Shown here in pieces: positions 1 to 9,484 of a DNA stretch of 64,000 nucleotides. The position numbers and the translations under genes were made by a program. Location: assembly GCF_000264765.2 (NCBI RefSeq), contig NZ_CP006664.1, forward strand, positions 3,694,350 to 3,758,349. The letters run 5' to 3'. Source of the stretch: Edwardsiella anguillarum ET080813. Its GTDB lineage: Bacteria > Pseudomonadota > Gammaproteobacteria > Enterobacterales > Enterobacteriaceae. The notes under the pieces are model-generated. The model searched no databases. It was not told the origin of the DNA and saw only the letters and a program-made list of their open reading frames with translations. The stretch's first letter is position 1. Every line of letters begins with the position of its first letter.

Positions 1-1
1 G

Positions 2-469
2 AGTAATAACCCGATGCTGGATGTCTCCTATACGCTGCCGGTGTTGCCGGCGGGGCTGAATCTGGATGGGGGGAATCTGCTGCAGAGCGCCGTTGATAGC
101 CATGCCCGTATTGATATTGTCAACATAATGGCTATGGATTACGGCGGCGCCTATGACAGCCTGCATAACAATAGTCCGGATATGGAGGATACGGCTATTT
201 CTGCAGCTAACTCTACGCTGTCTCAGATGCATGATATCGGTATGGACGGCAGCGGCACTACGCCGATGATCGGTGTGAATGATGACAGCAATGAAATCTT
301 CACGCTGGCCGATGCGGCGGAGCTGGCGGACTACGCCGACTCCAATGCAGATATCGGGCGGTCCATCGGGCAGGATAACGGCACTGCATCCGATCAGTCA
401 TGGGCAACTAGTTTGGCCCGCGGACTGGAGCAGAGTGATCATGATTTTGCCAAGGCATTTGCAGGTTAA
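2..469 (+). CDS. GH18 chitinase-like protein, C-terminal part (5' end outside window)
   Basis: The reading frame is open from the left edge, so only the last ~155 residues are seen. They contain the strand motif NIMAMDYG, typical of the GH18 barrel (an Asn/Met/Asp/Tyr substrate-contact strand), then a TPMIGVNDD segment and a terminal GLEQSDHDFAKAFAG that matches the usual end of bacterial GH18 chitinases (S/G-x-x-Q-x-x-x-x-F-x-x-x-F). The catalytic DxxDxDxE motif would lie upstream of the window. The family hydrolyses chitin or related beta-1,4-GlcNAc polymers and is usually secreted. A type I exporter starts 89 bp downstream, but no RTX repeats are visible in this part. Assignment to GH18 is fairly sure; substrate and secretion route are not. 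Confidence 0.72.
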   Translation, partial: SNNPMLDVSYTLPVLPAGLNLDGGNLLQSAVDSHARIDIVNIMAMDYGGAYDSLHNNSPDMEDTAISAANSTLSQMHDIGMDGSGTTPMIGVNDDSNEIFTLADAAELADYADSNADIGRSIGQDNGTASDQSWATSLARGLEQSDHDFAKAFAG

Positions 470-480
470 TCATTATCTTT

Positions 481-508
481 AGGCAGGAGTTATTTCCGCC
501 TTTTTTTC
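481..508 (+). terminator. Rho-independent terminator after the GH18 gene
   Basis: An imperfect 8-bp stem (AGGCAGGA against TTCCGCCT, one A-C mismatch and one wobble) with loop GTTAT is followed directly by a run of seven T. It begins 11 bp after the stop codon. A second, perfect 9-bp hairpin with a TTCG tetraloop follows at 511-532 but has no T-run. Confidence 0.6.
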
Positions 509-558
509 ACTAACGCCGCTTCGGCGGCGTTACACATAATTTCGATTAAGAATTAATA

Positions 559-2745
559 ATGAGAGAAAAAATAAATGATAATTCCAGGGAATATGTTCCT
601 GGTGAGGAAATGGTTGCTCTATGTACAGTGTCACAGTTTTATAATATTGCCTCCGATCCGGTATTTCTGATAAGGGAACTGGGGCTGGAAGCGCAGGGAG
701 TCGTGCCCGGCGATATTGTCCGGGCGGCAGTAATGATAAAAATGAAAGCCCGGGTGATAACGGGGGTGACGCTCAAAAGGATCAGAAAAATCCCGCTGCC
801 ATCATTAATTCAGCTTAAAAATAGATGTTGGTATATTCTTACAGACAGAAATGAAAATGGGGTTTTCAGGCTTTTTGATCCGGTCCGACGTAAAGTTTTT
901 GACGAGCATGAAGATTCTGTGCTGGCCCAGTTGGGGGAACATGTGGTGCTGGTTCAGCGACACATGATGGGAGCAGGCCGCGATCCCCGCGGCTTTTCTA
1001 TCCGCTGGTTTTTGCCGACTATTAAGCGCTATAAAAATCCGCTGACGCACGTTATTGTCGCATCCTTCTTTATTCAGATGTTTGCCCTGCTCGGCCCGCT
1101 TTTTTTCCAGATTATTATCGATAAGGTTTTGGTGCATAAAAGTTATGAAACGCTGGTTGTCATCGCAATTGGGATGCTGGTCGTGGGGGTGTTTGATGTC
1201 ATATTACGCTATTTGCGGACATATGTATTAGCCCATACGGCTAACAGGATTGACGTGGAGTTGGGGCGCCGACTCTTTCATCACCTGTTTTCCCTGCCGA
1301 TGAGCTATCTGGAGTCACGCAGTGCCGGGAGCACCGTTGCGCGTATCCGTGAGCTGGAGAATATCCGTAATTTTTTTACCGGACAGGCGCTCTTTTCTGT
1401 TATCGATTTATTTTTCATCTTTATTTTTATTGGTGTTTTATTTTTTTACTCCTGGACGCTGGCGATGATCACCGTGGTCAGTATTCCGGTGTATGTCCTC
1501 ATCTCTGCGATTTTGCGCCCGTCGATCAAAAAACGGATTGACGATAAGTTCTATGCCAATGCGGCAAGCCAGAAGTTTTTGGTCGAGGCTGTGGTCGGGG
1601 CTCAGACAATCAAGGCCTCGGCGGTGGAGCCGATGTTCCGCAAACAGTGGGAGGAGCGCCTGGCACACTATGTTCACACCTCGTTTGAGGCCTCCCAGCT
1701 TACCTCCATCGGGCAGAATTCAATCTTGCTTATCAATAAAATATTTTCAATATTTATTTTGGCATTTGGGGCCGCCGCTGTCATTGGTGGAGAGTTAACG
1801 GTAGGGGAGTTGATCGCATTCAATATGATCTCCGGGCAGGTTGTGCAGCCGATTCTGAGAATATCGCAACTCTGGCAGGATTTTCAGCAGACGCAGGTTT
1901 CTGTTGAGCGGCTTGGCGATATCATTAATAACCAACCGGAGTTTATTCAAACGCAACAGGGTAAACTTCCTCCCTTACAGGGTCATATCCGGATGGAGAG
2001 TGTCTGTTTTTCCTATCGGAAAAGTGATCATTATGTCATTCGGGATATCGATCTGGAGATCAAGGCCGGAGAAGTGGTTGGTATTGTCGGTGCATCCGGC
2101 TCGGGGAAATCAACGCTGACCAAGCTGATCCAGCGGTTGTATATGCCGGTGGAGGGGAAGATATTCATTGATGGGATTGAAATGAATAATGTCGATCCTT
2201 CCTGGCTGCGCCGTAATATTGGGGTGGTGCTACAGGAAAATGTTCTGTTTAATCGCACAATCCATGAGAACATTGCCTTTGCCAATCCGGGAATGTCACG
2301 GGCGGATGTTATCCGGGTTGCAAAATTGGCTGGAGCCGATGAGTTTATCTCTACGCTGCCCCAGGGCTATGATTCGATCATTGAGGAGCGGGGCGGAAAT
2401 CTTTCGGGGGGGCAGCGCCAGCGTGTTGCGATTGCCCGGGCCCTGGCCACCAATCCATCCGTGCTTATTTTTGATGAGGCAACCAGTGCCCTTGATTATG
2501 AAAGTGAAAATATCATCAGAGAAAACATGAAATATATTGTGGAGGGGCGTACGGTCATTATTATTGCACACCGCTTATCGACGGTGCGTCAATGTGACAG
2601 GATTATTAGCATGGCGCGGGGAAGAATTGTCGAACAGGGGCCTCATGCTGCATTAATGACCGCCAAAGGTATTTATTTCCACTTATGGTCATTGCAAAAC
2701 AGCCAGTATGGCGTTGATGATGCGTCCATTGTCGGGGAAGCGTAA
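559..2745 (+). CDS. Type I secretion ABC exporter, HlyB/LapB type, with C39-like domain
   Basis: A 728-residue inner-membrane ABC exporter of the RTX-toxin/adhesin class. Residues ~1-140 form a peptidase C39-like domain. The residue aligned with the catalytic Cys of true C39 proteases is Glu (in PGEEMVAL), so the domain should be a non-cleaving docking domain as in HlyB. About six membrane segments lie between residues ~165 and 430. The nucleotide-binding domain has Walker A GASGSGKST (~residue 510), signature LSGGQRQR, Walker B LIFDEATSALD and switch His in AHRLST. The partner adaptor follows immediately. Neither a TolC-like outer-membrane component nor an RTX substrate is seen in the window. 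Codon use is more A+T-rich than in the genes to the right, suggesting transfer. Confidence 0.9.
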   Translation: MREKINDNSREYVPGEEMVALCTVSQFYNIASDPVFLIRELGLEAQGVVPGDIVRAAVMIKMKARVITGVTLKRIRKIPLPSLIQLKNRCWYILTDRNENGVFRLFDPVRRKVFDEHEDSVLAQLGEHVVLVQRHMMGAGRDPRGFSIRWFLPTIKRYKNPLTHVIVASFFIQMFALLGPLFFQIIIDKVLVHKSYETLVVIAIGMLVVGVFDVILRYLRTYVLAHTANRIDVELGRRLFHHLFSLPMSYLESRSAGSTVARIRELENIRNFFTGQALFSVIDLFFIFIFIGVLFFYSWTLAMITVVSIPVYVLISAILRPSIKKRIDDKFYANAASQKFLVEAVVGAQTIKASAVEPMFRKQWEERLAHYVHTSFEASQLTSIGQNSILLINKIFSIFILAFGAAAVIGGELTVGELIAFNMISGQVVQPILRISQLWQDFQQTQVSVERLGDIINNQPEFIQTQQGKLPPLQGHIRMESVCFSYRKSDHYVIRDIDLEIKAGEVVGIVGASGSGKSTLTKLIQRLYMPVEGKIFIDGIEMNNVDPSWLRRNIGVVLQENVLFNRTIHENIAFANPGMSRADVIRVAKLAGADEFISTLPQGYDSIIEERGGNLSGGQRQRVAIARALATNPSVLIFDEATSALDYESENIIRENMKYIVEGRTVIIIAHRLSTVRQCDRIISMARGRIVEQGPHAALMTAKGIYFHLWSLQNSQYGVDDASIVGEA

Positions 2746-2746
2746 C

Positions 2747-4192
2747 GTGAAATTATTAAACTGGAGAAATAAGAATTTTACGGATGACATGGCCTTTTTG
2801 CCTTCAGTTATTGAGGTGATAGAATCTCCGCCCTCACCGATCAGGGTCCAGTTGTTATATACGCTGTGTCTATTTACGGTTCTGGCGTTTGTCTGGTCGT
2901 TCTTTGGTCGCATCGATGTCATAGCCACGGCGCCGGGGAAAGTTCAGCCGCAGGGATACGTTAAGGTGATTGAATCGGAGGTGACCGGAAAGGTTTCCCA
3001 GATCCTGCTGAAAAATGGGGATCGCGTCAGTGAGGGAGAGACGGTAGCCCTGTTGGAGGCCGCCGATAGCCAGGCGAAATACAACGATACCCTCTATAAT
3101 TTTTCCTCCTTTTATGCAGAGTTATGGCGCAGAAAAACCCAGGACAGGCTAGCCCGGGATTTGTCGGTGGAGGCTCGGGCGCTAACGGATTTTACCGTCG
3201 AATGGCCGGCACAGCCGGCCCTGCCGGAGGAAATTAAACTCCGTGAAACCAGTACCATGCATGGAGAGCTGACGCAGTTAAATACGGACTTACAGAATAT
3301 ACGTGCGCAGTTGGCGCAAAATAAAACCCGTGAACAGGGCATGAAGGCAACCATTGCGAGCCAAAAAAGCCTGATTGAGACACTTAATGAGCGCCTGCAG
3401 ATCCGGCGGACCCTGGTGGAAAAACAGGTGGTCGCCAAGGATGACTGGTTACAGATATTGACGGATGTCAAAGAGGCCAAAAGTACATTGCAGTCTACGC
3501 TGGCTCAGTTGCACGATATTCAGGCCGCCCGGGACGTTCTGCATATCGCATTGCTGAAAATTCGCCATGATTTTATCTCTGAAAACCTGAAAAACATTGG
3601 GCAGCTTGAGCAGCAAAGCAACAGTCTGCGGGAGCAGCTGAACCAGCGGGAGGCGCAGCTGGCGCTGATGACATTCAAAAGCCCGATCAACGGAACGATT
3701 GTGGCATCCAGCCTGGTGTCACAGGGGCAGGTGGTGACACCGGGTGAAGAGCTCATGCGTGTTGTGCCGGACAACAGCCGACTGGAAATCATTGCCTATG
3801 TCCCCAATCAGGATATTGGCTTTATTCGGCCGGGACAGCATGTCGATGTAAAAATCAATGCGTTTCCCTACACCCGCTATGGCACATTGAATGGCGTGGT
3901 ACAGCATATTTCCCAAGATGCCATCCCGGCAGCAGATGCACAGCAGGTGCAAATGGATCCCACCCGTCTTGGCAGTAACACCAAAACGGGTGGCGGGCAA
4001 AGTACTCAGGGATTGGTGTTTCCCCTGACGGTTGCGCTGGAGCAGGATCATATTCTGGTCGATAACCAACAGATCAGTCTGGTGTCTGGAATGGGGGTGA
4101 GCGTCGAGATTAAAACGGATCGCCGGCGTCTGATTGATTATCTGGTATCGCCGATTTATGACCTGACTTCCAGTTCATTGCGGGAGCGCTGA
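2747..4192 (+). CDS. Type I secretion membrane-fusion protein, HlyD family
   Basis: This is the periplasmic adaptor that links the ABC exporter to an outer-membrane channel. The chosen start is the GTG one base after the exporter's stop, preceded by GGGGAAG and giving 481 residues, close to HlyD (478). In-frame ATGs further upstream (from 2708) lie inside the exporter gene. A single membrane segment sits near residues 35-55 (LLYTLCLFTVLAFVWSFF). It is followed by a lipoyl half-motif (GKVQPQGYVKVIES), long alpha-hairpin coiled coils (~150-310), the second lipoyl half (MTFKSPINGTIVASSLVSQG) and a beta-barrel/membrane-proximal end. It is tightly coupled to the exporter gene. Confidence 0.9.
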   Translation: MKLLNWRNKNFTDDMAFLPSVIEVIESPPSPIRVQLLYTLCLFTVLAFVWSFFGRIDVIATAPGKVQPQGYVKVIESEVTGKVSQILLKNGDRVSEGETVALLEAADSQAKYNDTLYNFSSFYAELWRRKTQDRLARDLSVEARALTDFTVEWPAQPALPEEIKLRETSTMHGELTQLNTDLQNIRAQLAQNKTREQGMKATIASQKSLIETLNERLQIRRTLVEKQVVAKDDWLQILTDVKEAKSTLQSTLAQLHDIQAARDVLHIALLKIRHDFISENLKNIGQLEQQSNSLREQLNQREAQLALMTFKSPINGTIVASSLVSQGQVVTPGEELMRVVPDNSRLEIIAYVPNQDIGFIRPGQHVDVKINAFPYTRYGTLNGVVQHISQDAIPAADAQQVQMDPTRLGSNTKTGGGQSTQGLVFPLTVALEQDHILVDNQQISLVSGMGVSVEIKTDRRRLIDYLVSPIYDLTSSSLRER

Positions 4193-4214
4193 TGGCCGGG
4201 GGCGGGGCTCCGTT

Positions 4215-4475
4215 GAATTCGTAGTTGATCCCCACACTGTACTCCAGCGCGTTATCATTAAAGGCAGCGTCGGCTTTGGCCGTCAGCCGATGGGGAAAGC
4301 GATGCCCCATCCCGACGGAGACAGCGTGTTGATCCTTATAGCATCCCCGTGCGGCGCTGGCATTAAATCCGCCGACAGTGTCGGGCTGAAACAGCCCGGC
4401 CAGTCCAGCATCCTTGGCGGCAATCTGTCGCATCTTATGGCGGTTATTGTCTATCTGGTGCTGTATGGCACCCAG
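4215..4475 (-). pseudogene. Relic of a YadA-type trimeric autotransporter membrane anchor
   Basis: Reading leftward, the sequence encodes IDNNRHKMRQIAAKDAGLAG, LFQP, VGGFNASAA, DQHAVSVGMGHRF and finally ALEYSVGINYEF. That is the stalk-to-anchor junction plus the four-strand beta-barrel of YadA/Hia-type adhesins, which normally end in an aromatic (here the Phe codon at 4215-4217). No stop follows the terminal Phe; the frame runs on into the hlyD-like gene. Upstream, the frame is closed by a TAG at 4521-4523, with no passenger domain or signal peptide. It is therefore a decayed 3' fragment of an adhesin gene, left between the type I exporter and the inositol cluster. Confidence 0.7.
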
Positions 4476-4675
4476 ATGATGGGGTACCGGCCTCCGGTAA
4501 GTTTCGGCGCCCGAGATCAGCTAAAGCCGAAAGGTCAAAAAACAGCCTCCGCGTACAATAACTTTTGATATCCAAACTGTCCCCAATAACGCGGCTGGTC
4601 AGCGTGATTCATGTCGTTAACATAAAAACACATCCTTGATCACAACAATCAATTTTTGTTTTGTTTTCCGCTAAA

Positions 4676-4693
4676 ATGAAATGTTTATTTCAT
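4676..4693. promoter_or_regulatory. Candidate inositol-regulator operator upstream of iolA
   Basis: ATGAAAT-GTTT-ATTTCAT is a perfect 7-bp inverted repeat with a 4-bp spacer, ending 47 bp before the iolA start. Its core AAATGTTTAT recurs almost exactly in a palindrome upstream of iolG (8400-8416). Position and sharing suggest a binding site for the pathway regulator (IolR, RpiR family, in related bacteria). The regulator gene itself is not in the window. Confidence 0.45.
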
Positions 4694-4740
4694 GTACGGT
4701 GTCCGGGTCACAGCCACATATCAATAGTGAGAGGTGCAGG

Positions 4741-6246
4741 ATGGAGACGGTAGCGAATTTTATTCATGGCGAGAGCGTCACTGGTTCAGGCCAGCGCGTG
4801 CAGGCGATCTTTAACCCGGCCACAGGGGAACAGATCCGCCAAGTGGCGATGAGTACGGCGCAGGAAACAGAACAGGCCATTGCCGCCGCCGCACGGGCAT
4901 TCCCTGCCTGGGCTCGCCAGTCGCCGCTAAAGCGCGCGCGGGTGATGTTTCGCTTTAAAGCGCTGCTTGAGCAGCGCATGGATACGCTGGCCCGGCTGAT
5001 CAGCGAAGAGCATGGCAAGGTGTACTCAGATGCGGTGGGGGAGCTGACTCGCGGTCTTGAAGTGGTCGAGTTCGCCTGTGGGATAGCGCACCTGCAAAAA
5101 GGGGAACACTCTGCCAACGTGGGCACCGGCGTCGACAGCCACTCGCTGATGCAGCCGCTGGGCGTTTGCGCTGGGATCACGCCGTTTAACTTCCCGGCAA
5201 TGGTGCCGATGTGGATGTTCCCCATTGCGCTGGCGACCGGCAACACCTTTGTGCTTAAACCGTCAGAAAAAGCCCCTTCGCTGGCGCTAGCGCTGGCGAA
5301 ACTGCTGCAGGAGGCCGGGTTGCCGGACGGTGCGTTCAACGTCGTGCAGGGCGATAAGGCGTCCGTTGATCTCCTGCTGGCGGATCCGCGCATTCAGGCC
5401 GTGAGCTTTGTCGGCTCGACGCCGGTGGCTGAATATATTTATCAGACCGCATCTGCGCACGGCAAACGCTGTCAGGCGCTGGGCGGGGCCAAAAACCACT
5501 GCATCCTGATGCCGGATGCGGATATGGAGATGGCGGCCAGCGCGATCATGGGCGCCGCGTACGGTGCGGCGGGTGAACGCTGCATGGCGCTCTCCGTGGT
5601 GCTGGCGGTGGGAGATAGAGTGGCCGATGAGTTATGCGCGCGGCTGGCGAGCCAGATTGCCGCGCTGCGGATCGGCCCGGGGCTCGACCAAACGCCGGAA
5701 AATGAGATGGGGCCGCTGATCTCCGCCGCCCATCGCAGCAAGGTGCTGGGCTATATCGACAGCGGCGTAGTGCAGGGTGCGACGCTGCGCGCCGATGGCC
5801 GCCGCTTTCACACTCAAGGGTATGAGCAGGGGTATTTCGTCGGCCCTACGCTATTCGATAATGTGACCGCCGACATGGACATCTACCGGGAAGAGATTTT
5901 TGGCCCGGTGCTTTGCGTGGTGCGCGTTGCCGATTACGGCAGCGCGGTGGAACTGATTAACCGTCATGAATACGGTAACGGTGCGGCTATCTTCACCCGT
6001 GACGGCGGCTGCGCGCGCCGCTTCTGCGATGAGGTTCAGGCGGGGATGGTTGGCGTCAACGTTCCGATCCCGGTTCCCATGGCGTTTCACAGCTTCGGCG
6101 GCTGGAAGCGCTCTATTTTTGGCCCGCTCAACGTTCACGGTAATGACGGTGTACGCTTCTATACCCGGATGAAGACCGTTACCGCCCGCTGGCCTGAGAT
6201 GCAACAGGATACCGGCGCCGCGTTTTCCATGCCGACGCTGGGCTGA
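4741..6246 (+). CDS. iolA: Methylmalonate-semialdehyde dehydrogenase (acylating)
   Basis: A CoA-dependent aldehyde dehydrogenase that converts malonate semialdehyde to acetyl-CoA and CO2 at the end of inositol breakdown (methylmalonate semialdehyde to propionyl-CoA in valine breakdown). The 501-residue form starts at the ATG after GAGAGGTGCAGG; an in-frame ATG at 4681 lies inside the promoter palindrome and is unlikely. The NAD-binding region includes [20 protein letters not shown] and [11 protein letters not shown]. The catalytic Cys is C281 in GERCMALS. The MmsA/IolA subfamily lacks the general-base Glu of other ALDHs, and here GGAKNH occupies that place, as expected. It is the first gene of the cluster and iolD follows after 11 bp. 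Confidence 0.93.
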   Translation: METVANFIHGESVTGSGQRVQAIFNPATGEQIRQVAMSTAQETEQAIAAAARAFPAWARQSPLKRARVMFRFKALLEQRMDTLARLISEEHGKVYSDAVGELTRGLEVVEFACGIAHLQKGEHSANVGTGVDSHSLMQPLGVCAGITPFNFPAMVPMWMFPIALATGNTFVLKPSEKAPSLALALAKLLQEAGLPDGAFNVVQGDKASVDLLLADPRIQAVSFVGSTPVAEYIYQTASAHGKRCQALGGAKNHCILMPDADMEMAASAIMGAAYGAAGERCMALSVVLAVGDRVADELCARLASQIAALRIGPGLDQTPENEMGPLISAAHRSKVLGYIDSGVVQGATLRADGRRFHTQGYEQGYFVGPTLFDNVTADMDIYREEIFGPVLCVVRVADYGSAVELINRHEYGNGAAIFTRDGGCARRFCDEVQAGMVGVNVPIPVPMAFHSFGGWKRSIFGPLNVHGNDGVRFYTRMKTVTARWPEMQQDTGAAFSMPTLG

Positions 6247-6257
6247 CAGGAGGGGGC

Positions 6258-8183
6258 ATGAAAACCGAACGTATGACCATGGCGCAGGCGCTGATCAAAT
6301 TTCTGAATCAGCAATATGTCTGTGTCGATGGGCTGGAGACGCCCTTTGTGGAAGGCATTGCGACAATTTTCGGCCACGGTAACGTGCTCGGTATCGGGCA
6401 GGCGCTGGAGCAGGAAGTGGGTCACTTGAAGGTCATGCAGGGCTGCAACGAGCAGGGAATGGCACACATGGCGACCGGGTTCGCAAAGCAGCACCGCCGC
6501 CTGCGTATTTTTGCTGTTACCACGTCGATCGGCCCGGGAGCGGCCAACATGGTGACGGCGGCGGCCACCGCCACGGCGAACCGCATTCCGCTGCTGCTGC
6601 TGCCGGGGGATATTTACGCCAGCCGCCAGCCGGACCCGGTGCTACAGCAAATCGAGCAGTTCCACGATCTGAGCATCAGCACTAACGACTGCTTTCGTCC
6701 GGTCTCCCGCTACTGGGATCGGATCAACCGCCCGGAGCAACTGATGAGCGCGATGCTGAATGCCATGCGTACGCTCACCGACCCGGCGGCCACTGGCGCG
6801 GTGACGATTTGTCTGCCGCAGGACGTACAGGGCGAAGCCTGGGATTACCCACAAAGCTTCTTCGCCCGCCGCATGCATTACATTGAACGTCGCCCGCCGG
6901 ACATTCAGCGTCTGGCGATAGCGCAGGCACTGATTGCCCGCAAGCGCAGGCCGCTGGTGGTGTGCGGTGGCGGGGTTCGCTACTCGGGCGCTCACGATAC
7001 GTTTCGCGAGTTTGTCGAGACGCTGCAGCTGCCGTTTGCCGAAACGCAGGCTGGAAAAGGCGCACTGGCAAGTGATCATCCCCTGAACCTCGGTGGTATT
7101 GGCGTTACCGGCGGGCTGGCGGCGAATCAGCTGGCGTCGCAGTCGGATCTGGTGATCGGCGTCGGTACACGCCTGACCGATTTCACCACCGGTTCGAAGG
7201 CGCTGTTTTCCCATCCTGACGTCGACTTCCTGCTGATCAACGTCGCGGAGTTCGACGCACTCAAGCTCGACGCCACGGCGCTGGTGGCCGATGCCCGTAC
7301 AGGGCTTTCGGCGCTGACGGCAACGCTTACCGATTACCGAAGTCAGTGGGGCGATGCGGTTTGCCGGGCGATGGCGGCCTGGCGCAGCGAATGCCGCCGC
7401 CTGTGGGCGCGGACATGGTCGCCCGATGATACGCCTGAAATCGCCGGGCATCTTGATGCGCAGCTGGGTGAATATGGCGAGACGCTCAACACCCGTCTGA
7501 CCCAGACGCGGGTGCTGGGGCTTATCAACCAGCATATTGAAGAGGACGCCATCGTAGTCGGTGCGGCGGGCTCTTTGCCGGGGGATCTGCAGCGGCTGTG
7601 GCAGGTGAAGACGCCCGACAGCTACCATCTGGAGTATGGCTACTCCTGCATGGGCTATGAGATTGCCGCCGCCATTGGCGCTAAGCTCGCCATGCCGCAG
7701 CAGCCGGTCTATGCCATGGTGGGCGACGGCTCGTACATGATGCTGCACTCTGAGCTGCAAACGGCAGTGCAGGAGGGAATTAAGATTACCGTGCTGCTAT
7801 TTGATAACGCCGGGTTTGGCTGTATCAACAACCTGCAGATGGGGCACGGCATAAGCAGCTTTGGTACAGAGAGCCGTCGGCGTAATCCACAAACCGGGCG
7901 GTTGGACGGTCCGCTGGTGAAGGTGGATTTCGCGCAGAACGCCGAAAGCTACGGCTGCCGTGCGTGGCGGGTACACGATGAGTCAAGTCTGCTGGCGGCG
8001 CTGACGGAGTCCCAGCAGCATCCTGGGCCGACGCTTATCGATATCAAGGTATTGCCGAAGACCATGACGCACGACTATGCCGCCTGGTGGCGAACCGGCG
8101 ATGCACAGGTTGCAACATCGCCCGCGGTACGTGACGCGGCGGAGCAGACGCAGGCGCGGGTGAAAAGCGCTCGTCAGTATTGA
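6258..8183 (+). CDS. iolD: 3D-(3,5/4)-trihydroxycyclohexane-1,2-dione hydrolase
   Basis: A thiamine-diphosphate enzyme that hydrolyses the cyclic dione made by IolE, opening the inositol ring to give 5-deoxy-D-glucuronate. The 641-residue length is typical of IolD. The N-terminal pyrimidine-binding domain carries the essential Glu region ([17 protein letters not shown]), the middle domain is of the acetolactate-synthase type, and the C-terminal domain has the ThDP/Mg motif GDGSYMM...LLFDN. A strong ribosome site (CAGGAGGGGG) precedes the ATG and the gene is probably cotranscribed with iolA. A 277-bp gap follows before iolG. Confidence 0.95.
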   Translation: MKTERMTMAQALIKFLNQQYVCVDGLETPFVEGIATIFGHGNVLGIGQALEQEVGHLKVMQGCNEQGMAHMATGFAKQHRRLRIFAVTTSIGPGAANMVTAAATATANRIPLLLLPGDIYASRQPDPVLQQIEQFHDLSISTNDCFRPVSRYWDRINRPEQLMSAMLNAMRTLTDPAATGAVTICLPQDVQGEAWDYPQSFFARRMHYIERRPPDIQRLAIAQALIARKRRPLVVCGGGVRYSGAHDTFREFVETLQLPFAETQAGKGALASDHPLNLGGIGVTGGLAANQLASQSDLVIGVGTRLTDFTTGSKALFSHPDVDFLLINVAEFDALKLDATALVADARTGLSALTATLTDYRSQWGDAVCRAMAAWRSECRRLWARTWSPDDTPEIAGHLDAQLGEYGETLNTRLTQTRVLGLINQHIEEDAIVVGAAGSLPGDLQRLWQVKTPDSYHLEYGYSCMGYEIAAAIGAKLAMPQQPVYAMVGDGSYMMLHSELQTAVQEGIKITVLLFDNAGFGCINNLQMGHGISSFGTESRRRNPQTGRLDGPLVKVDFAQNAESYGCRAWRVHDESSLLAALTESQQHPGPTLIDIKVLPKTMTHDYAAWWRTGDAQVATSPAVRDAAEQTQARVKSARQY

Positions 8184-8399
8184 GTTTGCCAGCGTGGCGA
8201 AATTTTTATTCCATTTTCTCTTTTCCTCATCGCCCACTCGTCAAAAGGGAGTAGGTGCAGGCGGCAGTTGCTGCCGCATCCTCTCTTTTACCGACTGACG
8301 CATGCAAAATGTTGTGATTTTGATAGCATAATTTGTCGTGTTCATTGAAAAAATGTTAACTTTAGCGCAAAAACATAATTTTCACTTTTTATTAAAATA

Positions 8400-8416
8400 A
8401 AATAAATGTTTTATTT
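8400..8416. promoter_or_regulatory. Candidate inositol-regulator operator upstream of iolG
   Basis: AAATAAA-TGT-TTTATTT is a perfect 7-bp inverted repeat with a 3-bp spacer, 44 bp before the iolG ATG, in a strongly A+T-rich 277-bp gap after iolD. It shares the AAATGTTT(T)AT core with the palindrome in front of iolA. The 8184-8460 gap therefore probably contains a second promoter of the cluster. A further small palindrome, TTCATTGAA, is at 8341-8349. Confidence 0.42.
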
Positions 8417-8460
8417 GTGGTGCGTTAGTTCACCGTATTCACCCACACCAGGAGCCGCTA

Positions 8461-9455
8461 TGTTTAACATCGCTTTACTGGGCGCTGGCCGTATAGGTCA
8501 GGTACACGCAGCTAACATCGCCATCCACCAAGAGACGACGCTATGGTCCGTCGTCGATCCCAACCATGAATTTGCCACGCGTCTGGCCACGCAGTATCAG
8601 GCCCGCCAGCAGAGCCTCGATGAGGCGATGACCGACCCCAACGTACACGCGGTGCTGATCGCCTCTGCAACCGACACCCACGCGGATCTGATTGCGCTGG
8701 CCGCCCGCCACGGCAAAGCCATCTTCTGCGAAAAGCCGGTCCATCTGGATCTGGCGCGGGTGCGTGACTGTCTGAAGGTGGTCAGGAAGTACGACGTTCC
8801 TCTGTTTATCGGTTTTAACCGTCGTTTCGATCCGCAGTTCCGCCGCGTGAAAAGCGATGTGCTGGCCGGGCGTATCGGTACGCCGGAGTCGCTGGTGATT
8901 ATTTCCCGCGACCCATCGCCGCCGCCGGCGGAATATGTGCGGGTGTCCGGTGGTATGTTCCGCGACATGACCATCCACGATTTTGATATGGCACGCTTTA
9001 TCATGGGCGAAGAGCCGGTATCGGTGTACGCCCAGGGCAGCAATCTGGTTGATCCGGCCATTGGCGCCGCGGGCGATATCGATACCGCTTTTATCGTGCT
9101 TAAGTATGCCTCCGGTGCGATGGCGACCATCGTTAACAGTCGCCGCTCGGCCTATGGCTACGATCAGCGCCTTGAGCTGCACGGCTCCGAAGGGCTGCTC
9201 TGCGTGGGTAATATTCTGGAAAACCAGGTGCAGCACTATGGTCCAAACGGCGCTACCCATGCGCTGCCCGAGCACTTTTTCCTGCAGCGTTACCGAGCTG
9301 CCTATGCCGCGGAATGGGAGCACTTTGTCGCTGTTCTGCACGGCGAGGCGGTGCCTGAATGCAGCGGCGATGACGGTGAACAGGCGCTGTATCTGGCAGA
9401 TAAAGCACTGGAGTCACTGCTCAGCCAGCGAGAGATCTCCCTCTACGAAGCGTGA
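8461..9455 (+). CDS. iolG: Inositol 2-dehydrogenase
   Basis: A Gfo/Idh/MocA-family NAD-dependent oxidoreductase that oxidises myo-inositol to scyllo-inosose (2-keto-myo-inositol), the first catabolic step. The 330-residue form starts at the ATG after CAGGAGCCGCT; an upstream in-frame ATG at 8406 falls in the operator palindrome. The Rossmann motif GAGRIGQVHA is at residues ~7-16. The conserved cofactor/catalytic stretch EKPVHLD and the active-site pattern DMTIHDFDMARFIMGEE (Asp and His of the catalytic triad) are present. A sugar ABC importer follows, supporting a role with an imported cyclitol. The alternative is a related polyol dehydrogenase, but the cluster argues for inositol. Confidence 0.88.
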
Positions 9456-9484
9456 TAACGTCCCTTACATAGAGAGGCATAACA

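Larger units (their letters stand above)
4193..4740. other. Intergenic region between exporter genes and iolA
   Basis: This 548-bp stretch holds the YadA-anchor relic in its left half. The right half (about 4550-4740) is A+T-rich and serves as the iolA promoter region, with a candidate operator palindrome at 4676-4693. No other gene is apparent. Confidence 0.6.

Noticed and set aside
511-532. Perfect TTCG hairpin before the HlyB-like gene as its terminator
   Set aside because: No T-run follows on either strand; the preceding weaker stem with seven T is the better terminator.
4290-4568. Plus-strand open frame of 92 residues between the exporter and iolA
   Set aside because: It is the complement of the YadA-anchor relic and has no own homology.
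6642-7760. 372-residue open frame opposite iolD
   Set aside because: Antisense to a clearly identified ThDP enzyme; no homology recognised.
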